The notes below the pieces were generated by a model. That model did no database searches and had not been told where the DNA came from. It saw nothing but the letters and a program-made list of their open reading frames with translations. Below are positions 7,259-15,753 of a stretch of DNA of 64,000 bases, one piece after another. The DNA is from VRUE01 sp963788975 (GTDB lineage Bacteria; Actinomycetota; Thermoleophilia; Solirubrobacterales; 70-9), in the NCBI GenBank assembly GCA_963788975.1, contig CAWBIJ010000004.1:806001-870000 (forward strand), written 5' to 3'. Numbering within the stretch: position 1 is the stretch's first letter; each line of letters opens with the position of its first letter. A program made the position numbers and the translations under genes.

Positions 7259-9241
7259 CTATTTGCTCGACACGAACAGATCTGTTTCTGCTTTGCCGCG
7301 ATCGAGATTGAATTCCGCTGTCTGTTTCAACGCTTCAGGGCACCCTTCGTTTCCTTCTTCGAGCGACCACGAGGCCGCCAGCCGCAACTCGGTGGGCAGC
7401 CCATTGATCACCTGGCCGCTCAGGAACGTCGGTTCATACATGCATTTGGTCGATTCGCCGAAGAGGAACAGCCGCGGCTGCACCCCTTTGCTGCCCGCCA
7501 GCACCAGTGAGGCGTGGGGCGCCAAGGCCGACAGGTAGACGAATTTGGAAGCGTCGAGCGGCAGTTTGAAGACCTGGACTCCAACCCCTTCGGCAAATTT
7601 CAGCGTCGAGGGGCAGAAGATTTCGCCACTGGCGAATTCCAGCTGGGTGACGCCGCCTTCGGGGCTGCTCGTTCCATCTTCTTCAAACGCCCCAATCAGT
7701 GTGGCTTCGGAGCACGAAACCGTTCCTTCCGGGCCCGCGGTCGATTCGAACGTCGCCACCGTTTTCGGCTTTAGCGTTCCCCTGACTTCGCCCGCGTAGC
7801 CTTCGCCTTTGGGGCAAATCAGGGTTCCTTCCACGTTTTCCGGAGCCGACCTGCACAGCACCGCCGGCCCTTCGCCTTCTTCTTTTTCTTCGCCTTCTTC
7901 GCCTTTGATCTGACCGATGGCGATGGAAGCCACTTCGGCAACTGCGCCGGGCAGGCCTCTGTACCAGTGGCCGTGCCGCCCCGATCCCCCGATTTCAGTC
8001 GCATTGACGTACTGGAGGTAGTCCTTCACGGTCGTCGCGACGCCCTGGCTGAAGATATCGGTCGCCGCCACCACCCAGGTCAGGGTGCAGATCGGGTAGG
8101 CGCTCGCTTCCACTTTTCCGATTTCCGGATCGGACCCGTAGACCTGCGACCAGTCGACGTTGACGCCGCTTTCAGCGCCTTCCGGCAGCGTGTATTTCGC
8201 TGCAGCGCAGTTGGCATCGTTTTCTTTGGTCGAGGGGTTCGCGGCTTCGACGCCGTTGTCGACCTCGAGGATGAGTTCCGCAGCCACGTTTCTGGCTTCG
8301 GGAAGGCCGGCGTAGGTGATCGTGCCGGGGCTGACGGAGACGAATTTCGGCGGACTGAACGACCCTTCGCCGACTGTCGCGACGGTGGTCACGGGCCCTT
8401 CGCCTTTCTGGCAGTCCGCCTGACGCGGCCAGTCGCGATTCGGGCTTTCTTCCCCGCCGGTGCTGGCTTGCAGCTGATCCCATGTCCGCGGCGATTTGCC
8501 TGTGCATTCCAGCGCTTCGGGTTTGACCTGGTCGAGGTAGTGCTTGAACTGATAAGTCGTGCCCGAGTCTTCTTCGCGAACGATGCGGGTGATCGCCTGA
8601 TCGCAGTCGCCACCGGCTTTCCGGTTGGAGGCCGCTTCGAGCTGCCTCCAGTTGGTCACCCGACCGGAGAAGACGCCTCCGATCTCCGCGGCGGAGATCT
8701 CGCTGACTGAGCACGCTTCATGGGCCGGCAGCGCCGGTGGGTTGGCGACGATCGCGATCGCCGTCTGCGTTACGGGAATGACCGCCACGTCGGAGCCGAT
8801 GGCGCTGGTCATCCGGTTCAGCTGCGTGCCTTCTTCTTTCGCATGACCCGCAGGCGGCTCAGTCGTGCCAATGAAACGGGCAGTTTTGTCGTGGAAGACC
8901 CCGTCGAAAGCGCCCCAGGCGTTGAGGCCCTGGCCGCTGCCGGTGGCGATATAGGTGACTTTGGGGGTTCCACCGCTGCCCTGTTTACCGCTGCAAGCGT
9001 TCGGGTTGCTGTCACCGTTGAAGCCTTCTTCGCTCGACCCCGCCCAGACACCCCCTTGGATTGGGGACTGCAGGTAGGAGCCCTTGCCGGTGACGTTCGA
9101 GCCCGAGCACTGTTCGCCCAGCGCAGCCGCGCCGCCGGCCGCAAAGACACCGACGCAACACACGGTGACCGCGAGCGTCATCGCCAACGCCAGCAGACGG
9201 CGCCGGCTGTCGCGCAGCCCGCGCTTGCCTGATGCAGACAT
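7259..9241 (-). CDS. Secreted PstS-like substrate-binding protein with long C-terminal domain
   Basis: 660-aa exported protein. The N-terminal signal peptide (RRRLLALAMTLAVTVCCVGVFAAGGAAA) is followed by a PBP-like domain of the phosphate-binding type. It contains TYIATGSGQGLNAWG, FIGTTEPP, VAVIPVTQTAIAIV, SAAEIGGVFSGRVTNWRQL and REEDSGTTYQFKHYL, which match the phosphate-loop pattern of PstS. After about residue 450 comes an acidic linker rich in GEE/EKEE, then a roughly 190-residue Cys-containing domain that I do not recognise. No pstCAB genes are adjacent, so it may act as a surface sensor or scavenger rather than a transporter component. A GGAGAG Shine-Dalgarno precedes the ATG. Its codon use (frequent GAA, CCT, TTC/TTT) differs visibly from its neighbours. 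Confidence 0.8.
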   Translation of the reverse strand: MSASGKRGLRDSRRRLLALAMTLAVTVCCVGVFAAGGAAALGEQCSGSNVTGKGSYLQSPIQGGVWAGSSEEGFNGDSNPNACSGKQGSGGTPKVTYIATGSGQGLNAWGAFDGVFHDKTARFIGTTEPPAGHAKEEGTQLNRMTSAIGSDVAVIPVTQTAIAIVANPPALPAHEACSVSEISAAEIGGVFSGRVTNWRQLEAASNRKAGGDCDQAITRIVREEDSGTTYQFKHYLDQVKPEALECTGKSPRTWDQLQASTGGEESPNRDWPRQADCQKGEGPVTTVATVGEGSFSPPKFVSVSPGTITYAGLPEARNVAAELILEVDNGVEAANPSTKENDANCAAAKYTLPEGAESGVNVDWSQVYGSDPEIGKVEASAYPICTLTWVVAATDIFSQGVATTVKDYLQYVNATEIGGSGRHGHWYRGLPGAVAEVASIAIGQIKGEEGEEKEEGEGPAVLCRSAPENVEGTLICPKGEGYAGEVRGTLKPKTVATFESTAGPEGTVSCSEATLIGAFEEDGTSSPEGGVTQLEFASGEIFCPSTLKFAEGVGVQVFKLPLDASKFVYLSALAPHASLVLAGSKGVQPRLFLFGESTKCMYEPTFLSGQVINGLPTELRLAASWSLEEGNEGCPEALKQTAEFNLDRGKAETDLFVSSK

Positions 9242-9365
9242 GTTCTCTCCTTGTCTCTAGTACCGCGGCCATCGCCGCGAGATCAGTCCCCACTAAACGA
9301 AGAGGACTTAGTAGTCGCGGCACACTAGAGCGCTAGCCCGACGTTCCGACTCATAGGATCGGGCG

Positions 9366-10535
9366 ATGGCGATCGCCACGGCGACCACGGGGGATGCGGC
9401 GAACGTTCTCACCGACCTCTTCATAGTCCTGCTTGCCGCCAAGCTCGGCGACGAGGTCTTCAAGCGGATCGGACAGCCGGCGATCGTCGGCGAGATCCTC
9501 GGCGGGGTCCTGGTCGGGCCCTCGCTGCTCGGGCTGGTCGAGCCCGGCGAGGTGCTCAGGGTCTTCTCCGAGCTCGGCGTCATCTTCCTGCTCTTCTGGG
9601 TCGGGCTGGAGACGAAGCTCTCCGAGATGCGGACGGTCGGCCGGATCGCGGTCACGGTCGGCAGCGCCGGTGTCGTCCTGCCCTTCCTCGGCGGGATCGG
9701 TCTCGGCATCGTCCTCGGGGAGAGCACCGAAACCAGCGTCTTCCTCGGCGCCGCGCTGGCAGCCACCAGCGCCGGGATCACGTCGGCGACCTTCCTCGAC
9801 CTGGGCATCGCCCGCACCCCCGCCGCCCGCACCGTCCTCGGCGCCGCCGTCGTCGACGACGTGCTCGCCTTGATCCTGCTCTCGGTTGCGGTAGGAATGG
9901 CGGCTGAGGGCGGAGTCGCGATCGGCGACATCGCTCTCGCCCTCGGCGTGGCAGTTGCCTTCCTCGCCTTCTTCGCCCTCGGCGGGACGCGCCTGCTGCA
10001 GAGTCGTCCGCAGCTGCTCGATGCGCCCCGTTTCGCCGACTCCCCACTGCTCCCCGCGGTGATCCTCTGCCTCGGCCTCGCCGCCTTCGCGGCCCAGATC
10101 GGGCTGGCGGCGCTGATCGGCGCCTTCCTCGCCGGGATGATCGTCGCCGAGACCAAGGACCAGAACGCGATCGAGGAAGAGGTGCGACCGCTCTACGCCT
10201 TCTTCCCGCCGTTCTTCTTCGCCTTCATCGGCATCGAGCTCGATCTCGACTCGCTGCTAGACGGACATGCCCTGCTGCTGCTGGTGACGATCACGGCGCT
10301 AGCGATCGTCACCAAGCTGATCCCCGCTTACCTAGCCGCTCGCGGACTGGGCAGGCAACAGGCCTCGATCGTCGGCGTCGGCATGGTGCCGCGCGGCGAG
10401 GTCGGCATCGTCGTCGCCTCGATCGGGGCGGCGGAGGGGGTCGTCGACGCAGAGCTGTTCGGCGTAGTGGTGGGAATGTCGATCCTCACCACCCTGCTGG
10501 CGCCGTTCGCGCTGAGACGGCTCAGCCGCCGTTGA
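9366..10535 (+). CDS. CPA2-family cation:proton antiporter (Kef/NapA-like)
   Basis: 389-aa polytopic protein with about 12 hydrophobic segments. Family features are GQPAIVGEILGGVLVGP near residue 45, SELGVIFLLFWVGLE, and AAVVDDVLALILL containing the paired Asp of CPA2 antiporters. GMVPRGEVGIVVASIG lies near residue 345. It probably exchanges Na+ or K+ for H+ across the membrane. No C-terminal TrkA/RCK domain follows, so it is the short form. The start ATG lies 125 bases from the divergent PstS-like gene. Its last 14 bases overlap the convergent asd gene. Confidence 0.9.
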   Translation: MAIATATTGDAANVLTDLFIVLLAAKLGDEVFKRIGQPAIVGEILGGVLVGPSLLGLVEPGEVLRVFSELGVIFLLFWVGLETKLSEMRTVGRIAVTVGSAGVVLPFLGGIGLGIVLGESTETSVFLGAALAATSAGITSATFLDLGIARTPAARTVLGAAVVDDVLALILLSVAVGMAAEGGVAIGDIALALGVAVAFLAFFALGGTRLLQSRPQLLDAPRFADSPLLPAVILCLGLAAFAAQIGLAALIGAFLAGMIVAETKDQNAIEEEVRPLYAFFPPFFFAFIGIELDLDSLLDGHALLLLVTITALAIVTKLIPAYLAARGLGRQQASIVGVGMVPRGEVGIVVASIGAAEGVVDAELFGVVVGMSILTTLLAPFALRRLSRR

Positions 10536-11559
10536 GCAGGTTCCGCTCGATCAGGAGCTCGGCTACCTGGACGGCGTTGGTGGCGGCGCCCTTGCGCAGG
10601 TTGTCGCCGGCGACCCAGAGGTTGAGGCAGCGCTCCTGGCCTGGGTCGCGACGGATGCGGCCGACCAGGACCTCGTCGCGACCGGCGGCGTCGATCGCCA
10701 GCGGGTAGCGGCCGGCGGCGGGGTCGTCGACGACGGCCACTCCAGGCGCCTGGGCGAGCAGCGCCCGGCAGTCATCGGGCGAGAGGTCATCGCGGGTCTG
10801 CACGTTGACCGACTCCGAGTGGCCGCTGAAAACCGGCACGCGGGCGCAGGTGGCGGAGATCCCCACCTCCTCGCCGAGGCCAAGGATCTTGCGGGTCTCG
10901 GCCATCACCTTGCGCTCCTCGGTGGTGTAGTCGTCGCCGTCCTTAAAGCTCTCGACCTGGGGCAGGACGTTAAAGGCGATCCGGTGCGGGTAAACCGAGG
11001 CCAGCGGGTGCTCCTCGCCCTCCAGGACCTGCTTGGACTGCGACCGCAGCTCCTCGATCGCCTTCTGGCCGGTGCCGGAGACCGCCTGGTAGCTGGAGAC
11101 GATGATGCGCTCGAGGCCGACCGCGCGATGGATTGGTGCCAGCGCCATCATCGCCACCATCGTCGTGCAGTTGGGGTTGGCGACGATTCCCTTGTGGGCG
11201 TCGGCCGCCTCCGAGTTGACTCCGGCGACAACCAGCGGCACGTCCTCGTGCATGCGCCAGTAACTGGTGTTATCGACGACGACGGCGCCGGCCTCGACCA
11301 GCTTAGGCGCCCACTCGGAGCTGACCGCGCCACCCGCCGAGGAGAGGACGACGTCGAGGCCTTCGATCGTCGTCTCGTTCAAGGGAAGGCACTCGAGCAC
11401 CGAACCGTTCCACTCGATCTGGCGTCCGGCGGAGCGCTCAGAGGCGAAGGGAACCACCTGAGAGGCGGGAAAGCCACGCTCGGCGAGCACACCGAGAATG
11501 GTCGAGCCGACCGCTCCCGTGGCGCCCAGCACTCCGACTCTGTAGCCGTTGCCCGTCAT
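10522..11559 (-). CDS. asd: Aspartate-semialdehyde dehydrogenase
   Basis: 345 aa, full length. It reduces beta-aspartyl phosphate to aspartate semialdehyde with NADPH, the second step toward lysine/DAP, threonine and methionine. The N-terminal GATGAVGSTILGVL binds NADP. IVANPNCTTMVAM holds the catalytic Cys, and VSSYQAVSGTGQKA and the VPVFSGHSESV region (active-site His) are conserved. GDNLRKGAATNAVQ is the C-terminal signature. It lies 89 bases downstream of lysC on the same strand, probably as an operon, with a dispersed repeat motif in the spacer. It ends convergently with the antiporter gene, overlapping by 14 bases. Confidence 0.97.
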   Translation of the reverse strand: MTGNGYRVGVLGATGAVGSTILGVLAERGFPASQVVPFASERSAGRQIEWNGSVLECLPLNETTIEGLDVVLSSAGGAVSSEWAPKLVEAGAVVVDNTSYWRMHEDVPLVVAGVNSEAADAHKGIVANPNCTTMVAMMALAPIHRAVGLERIIVSSYQAVSGTGQKAIEELRSQSKQVLEGEEHPLASVYPHRIAFNVLPQVESFKDGDDYTTEERKVMAETRKILGLGEEVGISATCARVPVFSGHSESVNVQTRDDLSPDDCRALLAQAPGVAVVDDPAAGRYPLAIDAAGRDEVLVGRIRRDPGQERCLNLWVAGDNLRKGAATNAVQVAELLIERNLLNGG

Positions 11560-11586
11560 TCACACAGTTTCGCGCTTCGCTCGCGG

Positions 11587-11618
11587 CGCGAAGAACCAGA
11601 TATGCACGCTTGCTCGCT
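11587..11618 (-). repeat. Dispersed motif, copy B (lysC-asd spacer)
   Basis: Read on the minus strand it gives AGCGAGC, four extra bases, GTGCATATCTG, three variable bases, CTTCGCG, matching copy A at 5136-5163 apart from the 4-base insertion. A separate TTCGCGC/GCGCGAA inverted pair overlaps its 3' side, so the transcript could fold into a hairpin between lysC and asd. Confidence 0.55.
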
Positions 11619-11648
11619 CCGCGCTCATGCCGAGTATGACGGCCGGGC

Positions 11649-12950
11649 TCAGCCGCTGACCGTGGGCCGGTGTTCGGCGCCGGTCGGGTCCTCGGGCTTG
11701 ACCGCGTCGGCGCCGAGGTCGAAGGCCTGGTGCAGTGCGCGCACCGCCTGCGGGATCTCCTCGGCGGAGATGACGCACGAGATCTTGATCGGCGAGGTGG
11801 AGATCATCTCGATGTTGATCCGCTCGCGGCCGAGCACCTCGAAGACCCTGGCGGCAACGCCGGGATGGGAGCGCATGCCGGCACCGATGATCGAGACCTT
11901 GCCGATCCGCTCGTCGGTGCGGATGCCCTTGCTGACCTCGCCGAGCGCCTCGATCGCCTCAGTCGCCTTCGTCAGGTCGCCGCTGGCAATCGTGAACGAG
12001 AGGTCAGCCAGCTGGTCGTCGCTCACCGGCTCGTTCTGGATGATCACGTCGACGTTGACGTCGGCGTCGGCGAGCGCGGTGAATATTTCCCCGGCGACGC
12101 CGGGCTCGTCGCGGATCCCGGTCAGGGTGACGCGGGCCTCCGACTCGGAGTGGGTCACTGCTGTTACGAAAGGCTGCTCCACGGTCTCCTGCTCCGCCTC
12201 GGTTTCGGTGACGACGAGGGTACCGGGGCCCTCCTCGAAGCTGCTGCGGCAGTGGATGCGGACGCCGTGGTTGCGCGCGTACTCGACCGAGCGCAGCTGC
12301 AGCACCTTGGCCCCCGAGGCCGACATCTCCAGCATCTCCTCGAAGGAGGCGAGCGAGAGCTTGCGGGCATCGGGGACGATCCGCGGGTCGGCGCTGAAGA
12401 CGCCGGCGACGTCGGTGTAGATCTCGCAAACGCTCGCCCCCAGTGCCGCGGCAAGGGCGACCGCTGTGGTGTCGGAGCCGCCGCGGCCAAGCGTGGTGAC
12501 GTCGCGGCTGTCGGTCGAGACACCCTGGAAGCCGGCGACGAGGACGACCCGGTCCTCGCCGAGCTTCTCGCTGATGCGGTCGGCACGCACGTCGATGATC
12601 TTCGCGTTGGTGTGGGAGGAGTCGGTGACGATCCCCGCCTGCGAGCCGGTCAGCGAGATCGCCTTGTGGCCCATGTCGTGGATCGCCATAGCGCAGAGCG
12701 CGCAGGAGATCCGCTCCCCGGTCGAGAGCAGCATGTCCATCTCGCGCGAGTCGGGCCGCGGCGAGATCTCCAGCGCCTGGGCGACCAGCTCGTCGGTCGT
12801 CTTGCCGCGGGCGGAGAGCACCGCGACGACCTGGCTGCCCGCCTCGCGGGCGGCGACGATCCGCCGCGCCGCGCGCTTGATCTGCTCGGCGCCGGCGACC
12901 GAAGTGCCGCCGAACTTCATCACGACGATGTCGGAATTCCCCTCGCTCAT
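11649..12950 (-). CDS. lysC: Aspartate kinase
   Basis: 433-aa enzyme that phosphorylates aspartate as the entry step of the aspartate family pathway. The kinase domain starts VMKFGGTSVAG and has LSTGERISC, GFQGVSTDSRDVTTLGRGGSD and ADPRIVPDARKL. Two C-terminal ACT domains (TLTGIRDEPGVAGEIF and KVSIIGAGMRSHPGVAARVF) provide feedback control by lysine and/or threonine. ATG 12950 (MSEGNSDIVVMKFGG) was chosen; the longer frame upstream runs into the padR promoter. Divergent to padR with 92 bases between the starts. No lysine riboswitch fits in that space. Confidence 0.96.
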   Translation of the reverse strand: MSEGNSDIVVMKFGGTSVAGAEQIKRAARRIVAAREAGSQVVAVLSARGKTTDELVAQALEISPRPDSREMDMLLSTGERISCALCAMAIHDMGHKAISLTGSQAGIVTDSSHTNAKIIDVRADRISEKLGEDRVVLVAGFQGVSTDSRDVTTLGRGGSDTTAVALAAALGASVCEIYTDVAGVFSADPRIVPDARKLSLASFEEMLEMSASGAKVLQLRSVEYARNHGVRIHCRSSFEEGPGTLVVTETEAEQETVEQPFVTAVTHSESEARVTLTGIRDEPGVAGEIFTALADADVNVDVIIQNEPVSDDQLADLSFTIASGDLTKATEAIEALGEVSKGIRTDERIGKVSIIGAGMRSHPGVAARVFEVLGRERINIEMISTSPIKISCVISAEEIPQAVRALHQAFDLGADAVKPEDPTGAEHRPTVSG

Positions 12951-13015
12951 GCAGAACGGCTGAGGATAGACGGGCCTGAGCACCCATATCCGTGCGACCC
13001 AAATCACACTTGCTG

Positions 13016-13034
13016 ATATATCGGAGCGATATAT
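13016..13034 (+). promoter_or_regulatory. Probable PadR operator
   Basis: ATATATCG, GAG, CGATATAT: a perfect 8-bp inverted repeat with a 3-base spacer. It ends 8 bases before the padR ATG and lies in the lysC-padR divergent region. AT-rich dyads of this kind are typical PadR-family operators, so autorepression is likely. Confidence 0.65.
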
Positions 13035-13042
13035 TGCCAAGC

Positions 13043-13597
13043 ATGGAGCTGAGCCCGACCGCCTACGTGATCCTCGGCATGGTCAGCCGCGAGCCGCGCT
13101 CTGGATATGAGATCAAGGCCCTGGTCGACAACTCGACCCGGTTCTTCTGGGCGACCAGCTACGGGCAGATCTACCCGGAGCTGAAACGACTCGCCGAGGC
13201 CGGGCTGATCGAGGGGGTCAACGCGCCCCGCGGCGAGCGTAAGCGCACCGTCTACGCGATCACCGCGAACGGCGAGCAGGCCCTGAAGGACTGGCTGCGG
13301 CAGCCACCGGCGACTTACGAGATGCGCGAGGAGGGGTTGCTGAAGCTCTTCTTCGCCGGAGTCCTTCCCCATGAGGAGGCAGCGCCGATCCTCACCTCGA
13401 TGCGTGAGCACCGCCGCCGCACGGTCGAGCGGCTGCGCGCGATTGAGCCCAAGGCGGCCGCCAAGGCCAACGACGGCGATCCCTTCCCGCTGATGGTGCT
13501 GCGGGGCGGGATCGAGTTCAACGAGTGGTTCGCAGAGTGGTGCGAGCGGATGGAGGCCCAACTGCTCACACAAACCGCCAAGGAAGGGAGCAACTGA
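13043..13597 (+). CDS. PadR-family transcriptional regulator
   Basis: 184-aa regulator. The winged-helix domain at residues 1-85 has the PadR pattern AYVILGMVSREPRSGYEI, FWATSYGQIYPELKRLAEAGLI and RKRTVYAITANGEQAL. The C-terminal helical half is of the long PadR type (Vir-like) that mediates dimerisation. The gene overlaps the following MMPL transporter start (TGATG), so the two are co-translated, and the regulator probably senses a substrate of that pump. A strong dyad at 13016-13034 is the likely operator. Confidence 0.93.
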   Translation: MELSPTAYVILGMVSREPRSGYEIKALVDNSTRFFWATSYGQIYPELKRLAEAGLIEGVNAPRGERKRTVYAITANGEQALKDWLRQPPATYEMREEGLLKLFFAGVLPHEEAAPILTSMREHRRRTVERLRAIEPKAAAKANDGDPFPLMVLRGGIEFNEWFAEWCERMEAQLLTQTAKEGSN

Positions 13598-15735
13598 TGT
13601 TCGACGCCCTCGCCCGTCTCGCCAACCGCCGCGCCCGCCGCGTCGGACTCTTCGCGATCGTCTTCTTCCTCGCCGCCGGGGCACTCGGCGGCTCGGTTGC
13701 CGAACGGCTCGACCCCTACGGGGCCGACGACCCCGACACCGAGGCCGTACAAGCGCGCGAGGCACTGCAGGACGCGGGCTTCCGCGGGCCCGGAGTGATC
13801 GTCGTCGTCGACGACGCGCCGGTCGCCAAGCCCGCCACCCGTAACCGCATCGTCGCCCTCGAGCGTGAGCTGCGCGCCCGCGGCGACGTCCAATCGGTGA
13901 CGGGTTACTACGGCACGCGCTCTCGCGACTTCGTCTCACGCGACGGCGAGGCCACCTACCTGGCGGTTGCGCTGAAGCCCACCGACGACAAGCAGCAGCA
14001 GGAAGCCGGCGAGGAGATCGTCGACCAGCTCGCCGACCAGCCGGGCGTCACCGTCGGCGGCGGAGCGGTCGCCCAGCAGCAGGTCAACGAGCAGGTCGAG
14101 GAGGACCTGCGGATGGCCGAGCTGATCGCCTTCCCGCTGCTCTTCCTGCTCTCCTTCGTCTTCTTCCGCAGCCTCGTCGCGGCGCTGCTGCCGGTGATGA
14201 TCGGCCTGCTGGCGATCGTCGGCACCTTCCTCATCCTCAGGATCACCAGCGAATTCGGCTCGATCTCGATTTTCGCCCTCAACCTGACCACTGGGCTGGG
14301 GCTCGGGCTGGCGATCGACTACAGCCTCTTCATCGTCTCCCGCTACCGCGAGGAGATCGCCAAGGACGGTCCGGGCCTGGCGGCGATGCGGCGGGTGATG
14401 GCGACCGCCGGGCGTACCGTCTTCTTCTCCTCGCTGACCGTGGCGGCGGCGCTGGCTTCCCTGCTCGTCTTCCCCCAGCGCTTCCTCTACTCGATGGGCC
14501 TCGGCGGCGCCCTGGTCGCGCTGCTGGCGGCGGCGGTCTCCCTGACCGTCCTCCCCGCCGTACTCACCCTGCTCGGCAAGCGCGTCAACTCGCTCGCGCC
14601 CCGCGCCCTGCAGCGCCGCGCCGAGGCCGACACGCGGCCCGATGAGCACGGCTTCTGGTACCGGCTCTCGCGCTTCGTCATGCGCAGGCCGATGCCGATC
14701 GCGACGCTCAGCGCCCTCTTCCTGATCGTGCTCGGCCTGCCCTTCTTGGGGATCAAGTTCAACACCGTCGACCCCACCGTCCTCCCGGAGAAGGCGAGCG
14801 CGCGCCAGGCCTATGACACGGTCAGCGAGGAGTTTCCGCCCTACCGCGAGTCGCCGATCTGGGTCGCGGTCGAGGGCGCTGGGCCGAAGGGCTCGGCCCA
14901 GCTCGCGGCGGAGATCCGCCGCACCGAGGGCGTCGCCGCGGTCGCCCCACCGCAGCGACTCGGCGGCGGCCTGACCGTGATCCAGGCTGTCTCGGCTAAC
15001 CCGTTCGCCTCCGAGGCAAGCCAGTCGACGGTCGAGCGGGTCCGCAGCCTCCAGGGCCCGCCCGGCTCAGCAGTGCTGGTGGGCGGCGCTACCGCCGACT
15101 TCATCGACTTCCAGGACAGCCTCACCCGGCACCTGCCGATCGCCTTCGCGATCATCGTCATCGCGACCCTGGTGATCCTCTTCCTGATGACCGGCTCGGT
15201 GGTACTGCCGATCAAGTCGCTGATCATGAACGTGCTCAACCTCAGCGCCGTCTTCGGCCTGCTGGTGCTGATCTTCCAGGACGGTCGTTTCGAGGGGGTA
15301 CTCGACTACACCAGCCCGGGCGCGATCGAGCAGACGATGCCGATCCTGCTCTTCGCGGTCGCCTTCGGCCTTTCCACCGACTACGCCGTCTTCTTGCTCT
15401 CTCGGATTAAGGAGGCCCGCGACCACGGCGCCTCGGACTCCGAGAGTGTCGCGATCGGCCTGGAGCGGACAGGGCGGATCGTCACCGCCGCGGCGCTGCT
15501 CTTCGCGGTCGCGATCGGCGCCTTCGCCACCTCGCAGATCATCTTCATCAAGGAGAACGGCGTCGGCACGGCGCTGGCGGTGCTGATCGACGCCAGCATC
15601 ATCCGCGCCCTGCTCGTACCCTCGCTGATGGAGCTGCTCGGCAAATGGAACTGGTGGGCGCCGGCGCCATTGCGGCGACTCTACGAGCGCTTCGGGATCA
15701 GCGAGACGAGCGAGCCGGAGCCGGAGCGCGCCTAG
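13597..15735 (+). CDS. MMPL/RND-family transporter
   Basis: 712-aa membrane protein with the duplicated RND layout: one N-terminal TM, a periplasmic domain, a TM bundle, a second periplasmic domain and a second TM bundle. LGLGLAIDYSLFIVSRYREEI and AFGLSTDYAVFLLSRIKEARDHG carry the Asp/Tyr proton-relay motif GxxxDYxxF that is characteristic of MMPL proteins. It probably exports lipids, siderophores or drugs. It is translationally coupled to padR, which suggests inducible efflux. Convergent with the R2-like oxidase gene. Confidence 0.93.
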   Translation: MFDALARLANRRARRVGLFAIVFFLAAGALGGSVAERLDPYGADDPDTEAVQAREALQDAGFRGPGVIVVVDDAPVAKPATRNRIVALERELRARGDVQSVTGYYGTRSRDFVSRDGEATYLAVALKPTDDKQQQEAGEEIVDQLADQPGVTVGGGAVAQQQVNEQVEEDLRMAELIAFPLLFLLSFVFFRSLVAALLPVMIGLLAIVGTFLILRITSEFGSISIFALNLTTGLGLGLAIDYSLFIVSRYREEIAKDGPGLAAMRRVMATAGRTVFFSSLTVAAALASLLVFPQRFLYSMGLGGALVALLAAAVSLTVLPAVLTLLGKRVNSLAPRALQRRAEADTRPDEHGFWYRLSRFVMRRPMPIATLSALFLIVLGLPFLGIKFNTVDPTVLPEKASARQAYDTVSEEFPPYRESPIWVAVEGAGPKGSAQLAAEIRRTEGVAAVAPPQRLGGGLTVIQAVSANPFASEASQSTVERVRSLQGPPGSAVLVGGATADFIDFQDSLTRHLPIAFAIIVIATLVILFLMTGSVVLPIKSLIMNVLNLSAVFGLLVLIFQDGRFEGVLDYTSPGAIEQTMPILLFAVAFGLSTDYAVFLLSRIKEARDHGASDSESVAIGLERTGRIVTAAALLFAVAIGAFATSQIIFIKENGVGTALAVLIDASIIRALLVPSLMELLGKWNWWAPAPLRRLYERFGISETSEPEPERA

Positions 15736-15753
15736 GTCAACGCTTCAGGTCGC

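Noticed and set aside
12951..13015. Lysine riboswitch before lysC
   Set aside because: Only 92 bases lie between the lysC and padR starts, too few for the roughly 170-nt L-box, and no L-box sequence is visible.
10819..13016. Long plus-strand ORFs (533 and 448 codons) across asd and lysC
   Set aside because: They are antisense to two clear enzymes and their translations are low-complexity Arg/Asp/Ala/Gly sequence typical of high-GC shadows.
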